NCBI GenBank assembly: GCA_040772305.1 | Contig: JAXGYK010000001.1 | Coordinates: 124,001-188,000, forward strand | Direction of reading: 5' to 3' | DNA: 64,000 bases | DNA from: Mesolinea sp040772305 | Lineage (GTDB): Bacteria; Chloroflexota; Anaerolineae; Anaerolineales; Anaerolineaceae | In this document: positions 8,101-17,778 of the stretch, one piece after another | Layout: the number at the start of each line of letters is the position of its first letter | Position numbering within the stretch: the first letter of the stretch is position 1 | The notes under the pieces: model-generated | The model's database searches: none | Told to the model about the DNA's origin: nothing | Seen by the model: only the letters and a program-made list of their open reading frames with translations | Translations under genes and position numbers: made by a program

Positions 8101-9655
8101 GATATGTAAGCGGGCTTTGACCAAGAGGCAAACTAAAACAGATTCGTCCTCCCTCTTTATATGTCCGGTCTACCCAGATTTTACCGCCATGAGCATCTAA
8201 AATATGTTTGCATAAGTATAGGCCCAAACCCGTTCCTTTGGTGCTTTTTTGGGCTTCATCTGAGCGGTAAAAGCGTTCAAAAACGTGCGGGAGGTCGCGC
8301 GGATCGATTCCCTTTCCCGAATCCGACACACACACCACAAGCTGTTCTCCATCGCGTTTCCCGCTAACAACAATTTTTCCCTTTGGACTGTACTTGATAG
8401 CATTGCTAATCAGGTTATCCAAAACCTGGTGAATGCGTGCAGCATCTGCAATAACCAGAGGTAAGTCGGGCGGGAAGTTCACTTCAATCTCATGAGAAGG
8501 CAACTGTGCAGCAAAACGCCGAACTGCTTCAGAGGCCAAGTTAGCCAGATTGATTTCGGAAGGTTTGAAGCTCATTTGCCCTGCTTGTAAGCGAGTAGCA
8601 TCAAGTAAATCTTCAATCATCGCCGATAAGCGGTCGGCCTCATTTTCAATAACTTCCAAGCTTGATTGAATCGTTTCCTGGTCCCACTCTGCATCTTCAC
8701 GGCGCAGCGTATTTGCATACCCTTTAATAAGGGCGATGGGCGTTTTGAGTTCGTGACTAACCACCGAGATAAAAGAAGCTTTTAATTCTTCTGCCGTACG
8801 GGCGCGCGTCATATCGCGCACGCTAGCAATGATGTTCAGCAGCTGCCCCTCACTGTCAAACAGGGGTGCGTAGTTAATTCCAACAGGGATTGGAGCCAAA
8901 CCGCCAAACCTTGCAATATCACCTTCAATAAAGCTTTCAGTGCTAATTCTATGTGACCAATCCTGCGCTAATGCTGTTTCAATACTTGTACCCTTTGGGG
9001 TCTTTACCCAGCGTAAAACTGAATCATAAGGGAGGCCGATCAGTTCCTCTGCTTCTGCATTGAGAAGGGTCAGCAAAGCCACGTTTACACTTTGTACCCG
9101 TAAATCCGGTCCAAGGATAATAATGCCATCAGCAACAGCCCCTAACAGAGCTTCCAATTTTAACGTTTGGGCACGGGCCTGGTTATACAAACGGGCATTG
9201 CGTACAGCAACAGCAGCCTGACTGGCAAATGAACTTAGGATTTGCCGATCATTGCTGCTAAAACTGGCGCGGTAATTACGAAAAACATGGATCTGTCCAA
9301 TTACTTTTCTTTGGCTTTGCATCACAATGCCAACACTTGTGAGCATTCCCATTGAAATATCTGAGAGCATCCGGGATATTTCGGGCAAGCTTCCTTCGGA
9401 TCCAGTAATGCTTGCAGACTGACCGGAAAGCCACCGGGAGACATAAGCCAACAATGCATCCGGCAAACCTTGTTGGGCCGATATATGCCACCCGTCTCCA
9501 TCAAGAAGAGCAATAAAGCCTGCATGACCAGAAAGCATTTCAATACTAAAACGGAGAATGCGGTTTAGTAAAACGGGCAGGTCCAATTCTTCAGTAAGTG
9601 CACGACTGATCTCAAGAAGATAGTCGCGCTGGCGGACGCGAAAATCAGGAAGCAT
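8093..9655 (-). CDS. Orphan sensor histidine kinase (GAF-PAS-HisKA-HATPase)
   Basis: This is a 520-residue cytoplasmic-looking sensor kinase without transmembrane segments. An N-terminal GAF domain covers about residues 25-165 and a PAS domain about 170-280. The dimerisation/phosphoacceptor helix has SHELKTP with the phosphorylated His near residue 301. The ATPase domain shows NLISNAIKYS (N box), DSGKGI (G1), an F box around FERFYR, and GTGLGL (G2). No response regulator is adjacent; the only neighbour in the transcription unit is birA, overlapping by 8 bp. Signal and partner are unknown. Soluble GAF/PAS kinases usually sense redox state, small molecules or light. Confidence 0.92.
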   Translation of the reverse strand: MLPDFRVRQRDYLLEISRALTEELDLPVLLNRILRFSIEMLSGHAGFIALLDGDGWHISAQQGLPDALLAYVSRWLSGQSASITGSEGSLPEISRMLSDISMGMLTSVGIVMQSQRKVIGQIHVFRNYRASFSSNDRQILSSFASQAAVAVRNARLYNQARAQTLKLEALLGAVADGIIILGPDLRVQSVNVALLTLLNAEAEELIGLPYDSVLRWVKTPKGTSIETALAQDWSHRISTESFIEGDIARFGGLAPIPVGINYAPLFDSEGQLLNIIASVRDMTRARTAEELKASFISVVSHELKTPIALIKGYANTLRREDAEWDQETIQSSLEVIENEADRLSAMIEDLLDATRLQAGQMSFKPSEINLANLASEAVRRFAAQLPSHEIEVNFPPDLPLVIADAARIHQVLDNLISNAIKYSPKGKIVVSGKRDGEQLVVCVSDSGKGIDPRDLPHVFERFYRSDEAQKSTKGTGLGLYLCKHILDAHGGKIWVDRTYKEGGRICFSLPLGQSPLTYHA

Positions 9656-9827
9656 AAGTTAATTGTAATGCGAAAACATGCGTATGTCCCTTTTCTCCCT
9701 CAGGCAGCTTTTCTGCGCACCATGAATTACTCCAAATCACTTTCGAGCTAATCCCCGCCTTTGATGCCCACCTTGGCCATACATTCCTTATCCTTCATGT
9801 ATAATCAAGCACCGGAGATCAGCTTCA

Positions 9828-11480
9828 ATGATGCGAGGCCCCAAACCCCAAACCGAACCCTCACCTACAAAACCCTCCCCACAACCGCTCCCCAATCCTT
9901 CCTTGGTCTGGGCTTCCGTCCTCCTTTGCGTCATCGTCTTTTTGCTCTTCATTCCCCCCAATGCCGCCGCCTCCAAAGATCTCTCTATGGTGGGGGTCTT
10001 CCAACCGGACGAAGCTGCAGAATTCCCGGTTTTGGAACGCATGCTGGAACCTAAGCTCAATCTTTTCCAGTCCCTGAAAAAGTTTATCACCTACGATCGC
10101 TACAACAAGGGCTTTCCCTTTTACGGTCCTTCGGCGCTGCTTGTCTGGCCTTTTTACCAGCCCCAAGGAGGCACAAACTACTCCCTGGCCTTCCTGGCTC
10201 TGCGCCAGCTCATCTCCCTCCTGCCCTCGCTCATCGCAGTCTGGCTCCTAGTCTATATGCACACCGGTTTTCACAGCTGGTATTCCCTACTCCTGCTTCT
10301 CCTGCTCATCGCGGTTCCGGCATTCGTCCAAAACGCCCTCTGGTGGCACCCGGATGGTCTCACGCTCTTAGGTGCCGTCCTCACCCTCTTTCTGGTCTGG
10401 AAGGATAATTTGCGCCTGGGCAAATTTTTCCGCTGGGCGGCCATCGTCTGCGGCCTGCTCACAGCCACCAAAAGTATTGGCGTATTTTTTGCCCCTCTCG
10501 TCCTGATGGTCCTGATCTGGGCGGTCAAAACCAAAAATGCCACCCTCAAACAGGCACTCAATCAGGGTCTCGTCTTTATCGGCCTCATGCTCCTCGCCTA
10601 TCTTGTAAATAGTCCATTTCTCCTCTCCCATTGGGCTCGTAAGGCTTTCTTGCACCTTATGACTTCTCAGGCAGTCGACCTCAGAATGGGCTACGATCTC
10701 TACTATCCAAAAGGCGTAATACCGGCCTGGTCCATCGCCCGGATTTCATATGGTAGCGCTCCATTCTTACTGGCTTCCCTGCTCTGCACCCTGCTTGGCC
10801 TTCGCTCTAAATCTACCCGCCTTTTGCATGCACTCATCCTGGCCTGGTTTTTGCCCCTCACCCTCTATCTCATTACCCTCAGCCACTTCAAGTTCCAGTA
10901 TTGGTTGCCGGTCGCCCTGCCCCTCATCGCCTGCACCGCCATTCTTATCCCCGATCCCTGCCAACCGAAAGCAAAACCGCTCCCCCTTGCCCTCAGCCTG
11001 CTTTTGGCCCTCATTATCGCGGTTCAGCTCTTCCTTTTTATCCGCCAGGATAGCGCCAATATCAGCAGCCAAATACGCCGCGAACAAAACAGTCCCACTA
11101 TACAGGTCTACCCTGAGCTTGAACAGCTCCTCCAACCGGTCAGCACCCTCCCCATCAATGTCTATCTCGACCCACGTCTTTACTTCCCCGCCTTCAAGCC
11201 CTGGCACATCGAGACCAGCTTCACCATGCTCAGCCTGGAGTATTTACAGCAGGGAAATTTTGCCATAATCTTCCTCTCCCAGCAGCGTATCAGCGATTAT
11301 CTAAACGACGATGCCCAGCCTATCGATCCGCAATCCTACGCCGAAAACCTCCCCATTTACCAGCGCGCCAACGCCGGGCACATCGGCGGTTATAAACTTC
11401 TCCACCGCGACCAAACCGGCCTGCTCTTCATCTGGCGCGATTTCTGCCGCCAGTATTACCCTGCCGGAGCCTGTGAATGA
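9828..11480 (+). CDS. Membrane glycosyltransferase, GT-C type
   Basis: This 550-residue multi-pass protein resembles polyprenyl-phosphate-sugar glycosyltransferases of the GT-C fold. After the first helix it carries QPDEAAEF (around residues 60-67), matching the family's acidic catalytic motif at the start of the first external loop. About ten further hydrophobic segments follow. It overlaps the next gene by four bases (ATGA), so the two are coupled. The coding strand is strikingly C-rich and G-poor, with CTC, CCC, ATC and GCC dominating, unlike nearly all other genes here. That could mean foreign origin. Substrate is unknown. Confidence 0.75.
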   Translation: MMRGPKPQTEPSPTKPSPQPLPNPSLVWASVLLCVIVFLLFIPPNAAASKDLSMVGVFQPDEAAEFPVLERMLEPKLNLFQSLKKFITYDRYNKGFPFYGPSALLVWPFYQPQGGTNYSLAFLALRQLISLLPSLIAVWLLVYMHTGFHSWYSLLLLLLLIAVPAFVQNALWWHPDGLTLLGAVLTLFLVWKDNLRLGKFFRWAAIVCGLLTATKSIGVFFAPLVLMVLIWAVKTKNATLKQALNQGLVFIGLMLLAYLVNSPFLLSHWARKAFLHLMTSQAVDLRMGYDLYYPKGVIPAWSIARISYGSAPFLLASLLCTLLGLRSKSTRLLHALILAWFLPLTLYLITLSHFKFQYWLPVALPLIACTAILIPDPCQPKAKPLPLALSLLLALIIAVQLFLFIRQDSANISSQIRREQNSPTIQVYPELEQLLQPVSTLPINVYLDPRLYFPAFKPWHIETSFTMLSLEYLQQGNFAIIFLSQQRISDYLNDDAQPIDPQSYAENLPIYQRANAGHIGGYKLLHRDQTGLLFIWRDFCRQYYPAGACE

Positions 11481-12646
11481 CTTCCCCGCAAATCTCCTCA
11501 ATGAATAACCGGCGCCTCTGGTTCTGGCTCGCCCTTGTCGCTACCCTCCTAGCCCTCTTCTTGCGCAATCTTTTCAGAGGATTTGTCTCTTACGATTTTT
11601 TGTATTTTTATCTTCCCTGGAGCGAACACTTGGAAGCCCATGGCGGCTTTGCCGGTATTCCCAGCTTGCAGAGCGACTATACGGTCGCCTACCAATACAT
11701 TCTGGCCGCACTTACGTATTTACCGGCTTCTTATCTGGCTAAGGTTAAGGTGGTATCCGTTTTCTTTGACCTCGTGAATGCAGCTCTTATTTGCCAAATC
11801 GTGAAGAAAAGCCTTATTCCGCCGGCAAGAATGGATCGAGCTTATCAGGCATATATCGTTACTCTGTTTATTCCAACAGTATTCTTAAACAGTGCGGTTT
11901 GGGGCCAATGTGATGCCATTTACACTGCCTTTGTTTTAGCCTGTATTTTGGCAATTCAGCATAAGCGATACATCTTTGCTTTTTTAGCATACGGACTAGC
12001 CTTGGTTTTCAAGCTACAGGCTATCTTTTTCCTGCCCGTTCTATGCCTGCTTTTGCTTAAAAATCGCCATGTTCGTATATGGCATTTCTTGTTAATACCG
12101 GCTGTTAACTTACTGGTTTACTTGCCCGCCTTATTATTAGGCAAACCTATCAAGCATATCCTGGATGTTTACGTACTGCAGGTAACCCAATACAGCGATT
12201 TGACCCGTTGCTTTCCCAGTTTATGGCAATGGATTGCATCAGAACAGCCGTGGATGAATAATGTTGCCATCATTTTTACCTTTGCTGTGCTGGGGTTGGT
12301 TTATCTGGCAATTTTAAGGAAAAAAGAGCTGCTTATCGAAGGTGTCAAGCTGCTGGAAATAAGTATTCTCACCGTAATGCTTTGCCTGCTGCTCCTGCCC
12401 AGTATGCACGAACGTTACATGTATATTGCCGATGTTTTGGCAGCAGCTTACATCATCTTACAGCCCAAAAAGTGGTTTATTCCTTTATTCATATGGTTAT
12501 GCAGCCTGGTAGGCTATCTGGATGTTCTTTTTGGTTTTAAATCCCTGATGGCATACAAAGGGTTTGCTCTGGTGCTGCTGACCGCATGCCTCCTCTTAAT
12601 CCGTTCCCTGTTCGCGCATACCAATACTCAGGCAAACCAAGGATAA
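11477..12646 (+). CDS. Membrane glycosyltransferase, PIG-M/GT87-like
   Basis: This 389-residue integral membrane protein has about ten hydrophobic segments. An early SYDFLYFYLPW loop and VWGQCDAIY recall mannosyltransferases of the GPI-mannosyltransferase/DUF2029 type, where acidic residues next to the first helix act in catalysis. It starts inside the stop codon of the preceding glycosyltransferase (ATGA overlap), so both are probably made together and may build one glycan. Base composition shifts inside this gene: the first 120 or so bases share the C-rich bias of the upstream gene, the rest looks like the surrounding genome. The exact reaction is not known. Confidence 0.7.
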   Translation: MTSPQISSMNNRRLWFWLALVATLLALFLRNLFRGFVSYDFLYFYLPWSEHLEAHGGFAGIPSLQSDYTVAYQYILAALTYLPASYLAKVKVVSVFFDLVNAALICQIVKKSLIPPARMDRAYQAYIVTLFIPTVFLNSAVWGQCDAIYTAFVLACILAIQHKRYIFAFLAYGLALVFKLQAIFFLPVLCLLLLKNRHVRIWHFLLIPAVNLLVYLPALLLGKPIKHILDVYVLQVTQYSDLTRCFPSLWQWIASEQPWMNNVAIIFTFAVLGLVYLAILRKKELLIEGVKLLEISILTVMLCLLLLPSMHERYMYIADVLAAAYIILQPKKWFIPLFIWLCSLVGYLDVLFGFKSLMAYKGFALVLLTACLLLIRSLFAHTNTQANQG

Positions 12647-12705
12647 ACGGACCCGATACCACTCTCCTCAAATAAGAGTTTGGTTAGATGCCATTTCCTG
12701 ATTCA

Positions 12706-13482
12706 TCAGAGAAAAAGCTCCGTTTGGCGGTTTATTTCGAGAATTTGGTGATCTGTCAAATCCATGCTTAGTGGCGTAACAGATACATAGCCGTGCACCA
12801 AGGCGCCAAAGTCTGTTCCGGTCTCATCCCGGCCTGTCGGTTGGTCGCCGCCAATCCAGTAGTAAGCCTTTCCCCGAGGATCAATGCGTTCCTCCAGGGC
12901 ATCCTGATAGATGCGCACACCCTGGCGCGTGAATTGCACACCAGCATAATCACCTTGGGGACGGTAAGGAATATTAATGTTCCAGAAGGGAAGCCTGGGG
13001 GATTTTTGGTTGTTCTCCCAAAGCTGTAAGCTCAGTCTGGCAGCCGTTTCGGCTGCTGAAGCAAAGTTCAGAGGATCTGGTTGTGGAGATGGCGTATCTA
13101 AAGAAACTGCAATACCCATTACTCCATTGATCGAAGCCTCCATTGCAGCCATGACCGTTCCAGAGTAGGTTAGATCCAGGCCAATGTTAGCATTGGGATT
13201 GATACCCGAAACAACAAGGTCTATGGGCTCTTTGATTACGCCCATTAATGCCAGGGCCACACAATCCGAAGGGGCTCCGTCACAGGCGAATGCCTGTATC
13301 CCATCAGCCAGACTAACTTCATTCACCCTCAAAGGCCGTGTCATCGTTTTTACGTGGCCGCAAGCACTCCAGTTTCTGTCTGGAGCCAGAATTGAAACTT
13401 TTCCCAAGCTTTGCATTGCCTGGGCAAGTGCTAACAGCCCGGGTGCAAAAACACCATCGTCATTTGTTACTAAGATGTGCAT
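12706..13482 (-). CDS. surE: 5'-nucleotidase SurE
   Basis: SurE is a metal-dependent phosphatase that removes phosphate from nucleoside 5'- and 3'-monophosphates and is linked to stationary-phase survival. The 258 residues begin with the metal-binding NDDG motif (7-10). The SGIN motif and the downstream Asn residues (NPNANIG) are present, as is YSGTVMAA. Length is typical. The gene starts 2 bp after the secA stop on the same strand, so it is the second gene of a secA-surE operon. It converges with the glycosyltransferase pair. Confidence 0.94.
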   Translation of the reverse strand: MHILVTNDDGVFAPGLLALAQAMQSLGKVSILAPDRNWSACGHVKTMTRPLRVNEVSLADGIQAFACDGAPSDCVALALMGVIKEPIDLVVSGINPNANIGLDLTYSGTVMAAMEASINGVMGIAVSLDTPSPQPDPLNFASAAETAARLSLQLWENNQKSPRLPFWNINIPYRPQGDYAGVQFTRQGVRIYQDALEERIDPRGKAYYWIGGDQPTGRDETGTDFGALVHGYVSVTPLSMDLTDHQILEINRQTELFL

Positions 13483-13484
13483 TT

Positions 13485-16400
13485 TTATCTTCTTTTATGG
13501 CGTTTACGGCCGCTTCTTCTTTTGGTTTGGCCTGAGTTTTTTCCTGCTTGCGACTGATTTTGGTTATCCAAGCCTGAAGCAGCAACTTCGATAGCAGCTT
13601 TTTTCTCCTCTTCCATTCCTCCCGGGCGATAGCGGAAAATCATACTAAGCACAGTTTGGCGAACCTCCGAAAGCAGTTCGCTAAACATGCTGCTGGCTTG
13701 GCTCTTATACTGAACCAGCGGATCTCGCTGGGCATAGCTTTCCATACTGATAGATACACGCAAAGCTTCCATGCGTGTAAGATACTCTACCCAGCGTTCT
13801 GTAATCGTACGCAAAAGGAGCTGGCGATACAGACGATTTTGAGCGCGGTTGCCCAAAATGGGGACTATCTTTTGCTTGTTTTCCTCGGAAATCTCATCCA
13901 GAGGCTCTTCGGCAAGTTGCGAATACTCCTCACCAAACTCTGTTTTTAAATCAGTGATCGTATCCGGCTGCAAAGCCGCAAGCTTGAATCCATTCTTCTG
14001 CATATGCTCAAAGTCGGCATTGCCAAAGATACTAACAAACGCATCTTCTGCTCCATGCAGATGAGACTCCACTCTTTTACTGAGCACATCGGCATTTTCA
14101 CCGCTCAGCTTCTTTGCCATACTAAAAAGGTAATTGAAACGATCGACTTGTTTAAAGATACGTCGGTGCGACCTCGCATCAAAAGCAATAATCTGTCCCT
14201 GGGTAAGCAGCTGAAGAACGCGCAAACGGATCTTTTCAGATTCCAACCCCTCTTGAAGCAGTTCTGCATTTGCTTCCAGGTCGCGTGCAATTTCACCGTT
14301 TTCTCCAAAAAGGCGTTCTTCACGCCGGTCAAGCGTGTTTTGAACCTGCCCTAAAATCGTTTCCTTCACCTCTTTCCAGGGTTTATCCGCCAGATCCTGG
14401 GCCTTTAATTGCCAGGTTTCATTGAAGCGCCGCTCCAGCGTAAGCAAAGCCCGACGTGCAAAATTGAGCGTAAGCCCCTGGCGCAGGATTTCTTTTAATG
14501 CCTCTTTCATGGATATCGGATCATCCAGAAGCTGCCGCTGTTCTGCATTTGTTAAACGTATGGACATTTGCACCAGCTGACTTATTTCATTGTTTAAGTC
14601 GTGCTCTTCGCTGGGGTCAAAGGTTTCCAAGTAGGCATCCAGTGCATCAGAGCGCTCTATCAATTGAGTTTTGAGGGCTTCGTCACCACGATCCAACAAG
14701 TTAGCTACCCCCATAAGCAGATGCTCATTTTCAGTCTGAACGCTATTCCGGGCCATCTCGGCCAATTTCAATCCAAGTGCTTCCACAGTCTGAGGCTGCC
14801 CCAGCTCTTCTAAAGCCAAGTGATAGGTATAAGAAGGGTAGTCGACCCAAGGCGTATTGATTGTTGGCTGCAAATCTTCCAGCCAGGCAAGCAGCTTCCA
14901 GGGGCCTTCCTTGTCCTCCAGACCATTATGAATCCGCGGTCCGAGTTCGATATGCAGCATTTCACGAACATCTTCATGGAGGTCATCTTTTTGGAAGATC
15001 TTATCGCGTTGCTCGTAAATGCGATTCCGCTGGGCATTGAGCACATCATCGTACTCCAAAAGGTGTTTCCGTACATCAAAATTTGCGCCTTCCACACGCG
15101 TTTGGCTGCCTTCGATCACCCTGCTAATCAAAGCTACTTCAATAGGGAAGCTTTCATCAAAGTTAAAACGTTGCAGCACGCCTTCCATCTGTCCGCCGCC
15201 AAAAAGGCGCATCAGGTCGTCATCTAAAGCCAGATAAAACCTGCTTGAACCGGGATCGCCTTGGCGTCCAGCCCGGCCACGCAACTGATTATCAATACGA
15301 CGGGCTTCATGACGTTCACTGCCAATAACATGCAGGCCTCCAAGCTCCCGTACATGGGCCATGTTCGCCATGTATTCTTTGAAGGACTCAATTGCGTGCA
15401 AATGGGAATCGTCTTCTGGCAAAGGCAAGTTTTCAACAAACTCCAGCCTTTGCTGCATGTTCATGTTGTAGGGGTCGGGCGCACCGGCTGCTACCAGCAC
15501 CTGGTTCACCTGAGCCAGAATTGCTTCCGGCAATTCTCCGCCCAGCTTAATATCTACACCACGGCCAGCCATATTCGTAGCAATGGTTACTGCACCATAA
15601 GCACCTGCCCCTGCGATAATCTGTGACTCTTCGGTATGCTTCCTGGCATTAAGTACCTGGTGCGGCACTCCGCCGTCAAAAAGCGGTTCCAAACGCGGCC
15701 AGTAACTTTCATCCAACCCTATTGCCTCCAGTACCAAGCTGCGATTGCTTTCGTCCTTAGGGTCTATGCTGCTTAAGCCTAAGCTCTTGCCCAATTTGCG
15801 CAAATCGGGCATACGCAACTGATCCAAAGGTGCATTGGTCTGTTCCAGTTCGGGCGCATGGGAATAATCTTCTTCTTCCATGCCTTTATAAGCCAGCCAG
15901 GCTTGGCGCAACAAAAGCACTTGCACAAGGCGGCGCACCATATCCGGAGCAAGACGTTCCGAGAGAAGTTCGGATTTCTCAACCGAAGTGGTGCCTATCA
16001 GCTGCGGTCTGCCAATGGCATGGAAACGCATAATCTCCCGCACGATCGCCCGCAATTTTCCCTCTCCGGTACGGTAAATTACATCCGGATAATCTTTACG
16101 TTTGTAAAAAAGCGGCGTTTTCTGCGGATCTTCGGGGTCGGCGTAATAGGTGTAGCGATACCCCTCCTCGTCCTTATCTTCCAGAGCAATCAGACCGCCG
16201 TCCGCACGCATGGCACGGTATTCCAGGTTGGTAGGAATCGCAAGTACATCCAAACCATAGATGCGAAAGAATTCTTCCTGTTCTGTAAGCGCTGTACCGG
16301 TCATGCCAGCCAATTTTTTATACATCCGGAAGTAATTCTGAATCGTAATGGTAGCATGCGTAATGTTTTCGGCTTGTACCTTCACGCCTTCTTTGGCTTC

Positions 16401-17510
16401 AATTGCCTGATGCAAACCATCGCTCCAGCGTCGTCCCGGCATCATCCGACCGGTAAACTCATCTACAATGACTACCTCACCACCCTGGACAATGTACTCC
16501 TTGTTACGGTGAAAAAGATATTGTGCCCGCAGGGATTGTTCCAAAAAACCAAAAATACGGGCTTGTTCAGGGGTAATGTCCTCAGGCCTTTCAGGGTCTG
16601 AAAGGGGCTGACCAAGCAGTTCCTCAACATGTGCTTTGCCAATTTCTGTCAATGATATGGCGCGGTCTTTTTCATCTACTTCATAATCTTCGGGGTTTAA
16701 AGCCCGTGCAACCTGGGCCATGCGTACGTAGTTTTCAGAATCTTCATGTGAAGGCCCCGAGATAATTAAAGGCGTACGTGCTTCATCGATGAGAATGCTA
16801 TCCACTTCATCGATAATGGCAAAATTGTGCGGCCTTTGGGCACGGTCTTCCCAGCGCATAGTGATGTTATCGCGCAGGTAATCAAAGCCAAACTCGCTGT
16901 TGGTTCCGTAGGTAATATCTGCTTTATACGCTTCGCGGCGGTGCACCGGACGCAGTTGGTCGAGGTCTTCGCGAATGTTGTGCACATTCGGGTCGTAGAT
17001 GTAGGCCCGTTCGCCTTCGCTGGAGCTTTCTGCCATTTGAAGAATGCCCACACTCATCCCCAGCATGCGGAACAACTGACCCATCCAACGCCCCTGCCAG
17101 CGCGCCAGATAGTCGTTGACGGTAACCAGGTGTGCGCCTTTACCACTTAGCGCATTCAGATAAAGCGGCATTGTAGCACTGAGGGTTTTACCCTCACCCG
17201 TGCGCAATTCAGAAATGGAACCTTGGTGAAGGTTAATTCCACAGATGATCTGGGTATCGTAATGACGCTGTCCTAAAACGCGCTTGCTGGCTTCACGAAC
17301 CACCGCAAAGGCTTCGGGTAACAGATCATCCAAACTCTCGTTTTTAGCCAGTCGGCTGCGGAATTCATCTGTTTTGGAACTGAGCTGGGCATCGCTCAGT
17401 TGTTCGAATTGACTTTCGAGTGCGTTCACCTGGTCAACAACTTTGACCATCTGCTCGATCTTGCGTTTATGCGGATCTCCAGTAAAGAGCTGCGCAATTT
17501 TTTTGAACAT
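13485..17510 (-). CDS. secA: Preprotein translocase ATPase SecA, greatly enlarged form
   Basis: SecA is the motor that drives unfolded proteins through SecYEG. The start at 17510 (MFKKIAQLF) is chosen because GAGGAAAT precedes it; a frame open 48 bp upstream has none. The first nucleotide-binding domain has TGEGKT (104-109) and DEVDSILIDEARTPL near 233; NBD2 has the GRGVDIKLGG and LRGRAGRQGDPGSSRFYL motifs. At 1341 residues it is far longer than the usual 800-900. About 95 residues are inserted in NBD2 after the TTSVEKSE motif. Roughly 400 residues separate the scaffold segment ending RIYEQRDKIF (about 837) from the final helical block ERWVEYLTRMEALR (about 1237). The usual C-terminal zinc finger is missing and the protein ends in a Lys/Arg-rich tail. 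Confidence 0.95.
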   Translation of the reverse strand: MFKKIAQLFTGDPHKRKIEQMVKVVDQVNALESQFEQLSDAQLSSKTDEFRSRLAKNESLDDLLPEAFAVVREASKRVLGQRHYDTQIICGINLHQGSISELRTGEGKTLSATMPLYLNALSGKGAHLVTVNDYLARWQGRWMGQLFRMLGMSVGILQMAESSSEGERAYIYDPNVHNIREDLDQLRPVHRREAYKADITYGTNSEFGFDYLRDNITMRWEDRAQRPHNFAIIDEVDSILIDEARTPLIISGPSHEDSENYVRMAQVARALNPEDYEVDEKDRAISLTEIGKAHVEELLGQPLSDPERPEDITPEQARIFGFLEQSLRAQYLFHRNKEYIVQGGEVVIVDEFTGRMMPGRRWSDGLHQAIEAKEGVKVQAENITHATITIQNYFRMYKKLAGMTGTALTEQEEFFRIYGLDVLAIPTNLEYRAMRADGGLIALEDKDEEGYRYTYYADPEDPQKTPLFYKRKDYPDVIYRTGEGKLRAIVREIMRFHAIGRPQLIGTTSVEKSELLSERLAPDMVRRLVQVLLLRQAWLAYKGMEEEDYSHAPELEQTNAPLDQLRMPDLRKLGKSLGLSSIDPKDESNRSLVLEAIGLDESYWPRLEPLFDGGVPHQVLNARKHTEESQIIAGAGAYGAVTIATNMAGRGVDIKLGGELPEAILAQVNQVLVAAGAPDPYNMNMQQRLEFVENLPLPEDDSHLHAIESFKEYMANMAHVRELGGLHVIGSERHEARRIDNQLRGRAGRQGDPGSSRFYLALDDDLMRLFGGGQMEGVLQRFNFDESFPIEVALISRVIEGSQTRVEGANFDVRKHLLEYDDVLNAQRNRIYEQRDKIFQKDDLHEDVREMLHIELGPRIHNGLEDKEGPWKLLAWLEDLQPTINTPWVDYPSYTYHLALEELGQPQTVEALGLKLAEMARNSVQTENEHLLMGVANLLDRGDEALKTQLIERSDALDAYLETFDPSEEHDLNNEISQLVQMSIRLTNAEQRQLLDDPISMKEALKEILRQGLTLNFARRALLTLERRFNETWQLKAQDLADKPWKEVKETILGQVQNTLDRREERLFGENGEIARDLEANAELLQEGLESEKIRLRVLQLLTQGQIIAFDARSHRRIFKQVDRFNYLFSMAKKLSGENADVLSKRVESHLHGAEDAFVSIFGNADFEHMQKNGFKLAALQPDTITDLKTEFGEEYSQLAEEPLDEISEENKQKIVPILGNRAQNRLYRQLLLRTITERWVEYLTRMEALRVSISMESYAQRDPLVQYKSQASSMFSELLSEVRQTVLSMIFRYRPGGMEEEKKAAIEVAASGLDNQNQSQAGKNSGQTKRRSGRKRHKRR

Positions 17511-17556
17511 ATTTCCTCGTTGGAGCGGTCTTTTCTTGGTTAAACCGCAACTGTGC

Positions 17557-17565
17557 ATTATAGCA
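17557..17565 (-). promoter_or_regulatory. Extended -10 promoter of secA-surE
   Basis: On the minus strand TGCTATAAT gives a perfect -10 with the TGn extension, about 47 bp before the secA start. No good -35 is seen, which extended -10 promoters tolerate. Confidence 0.55.
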
Positions 17566-17716
17566 TAGCGGTACTTGGTACCATTTGCAGACTCTGATGC
17601 TAATGCCCAAGAAATTTGGACAAGCTTGCCATTGATCTGTTGCCAATCACAAATTGCAAACCATGCTCCGAAAGACTTTTATTAATAAATATTGCGAATC
17701 TAATGCATTTTATTTT

Positions 17717-17745
17717 TTGAAAATCAGGGTACCCAATGCTACAAT
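17717..17745 (+). promoter_or_regulatory. Sigma-70 promoter of the FAD oxidoreductase gene
   Basis: TTGAAA (17717-17722), 17-bp spacer, TACAAT (17740-17745). Transcription would begin near 17752, which rules out the ATG at 17752 as translation start and supports 17779. Confidence 0.7.
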
Positions 17746-17778
17746 CTTTAAATGGCAAAGTCCCTTGGAGGAGAAAAA

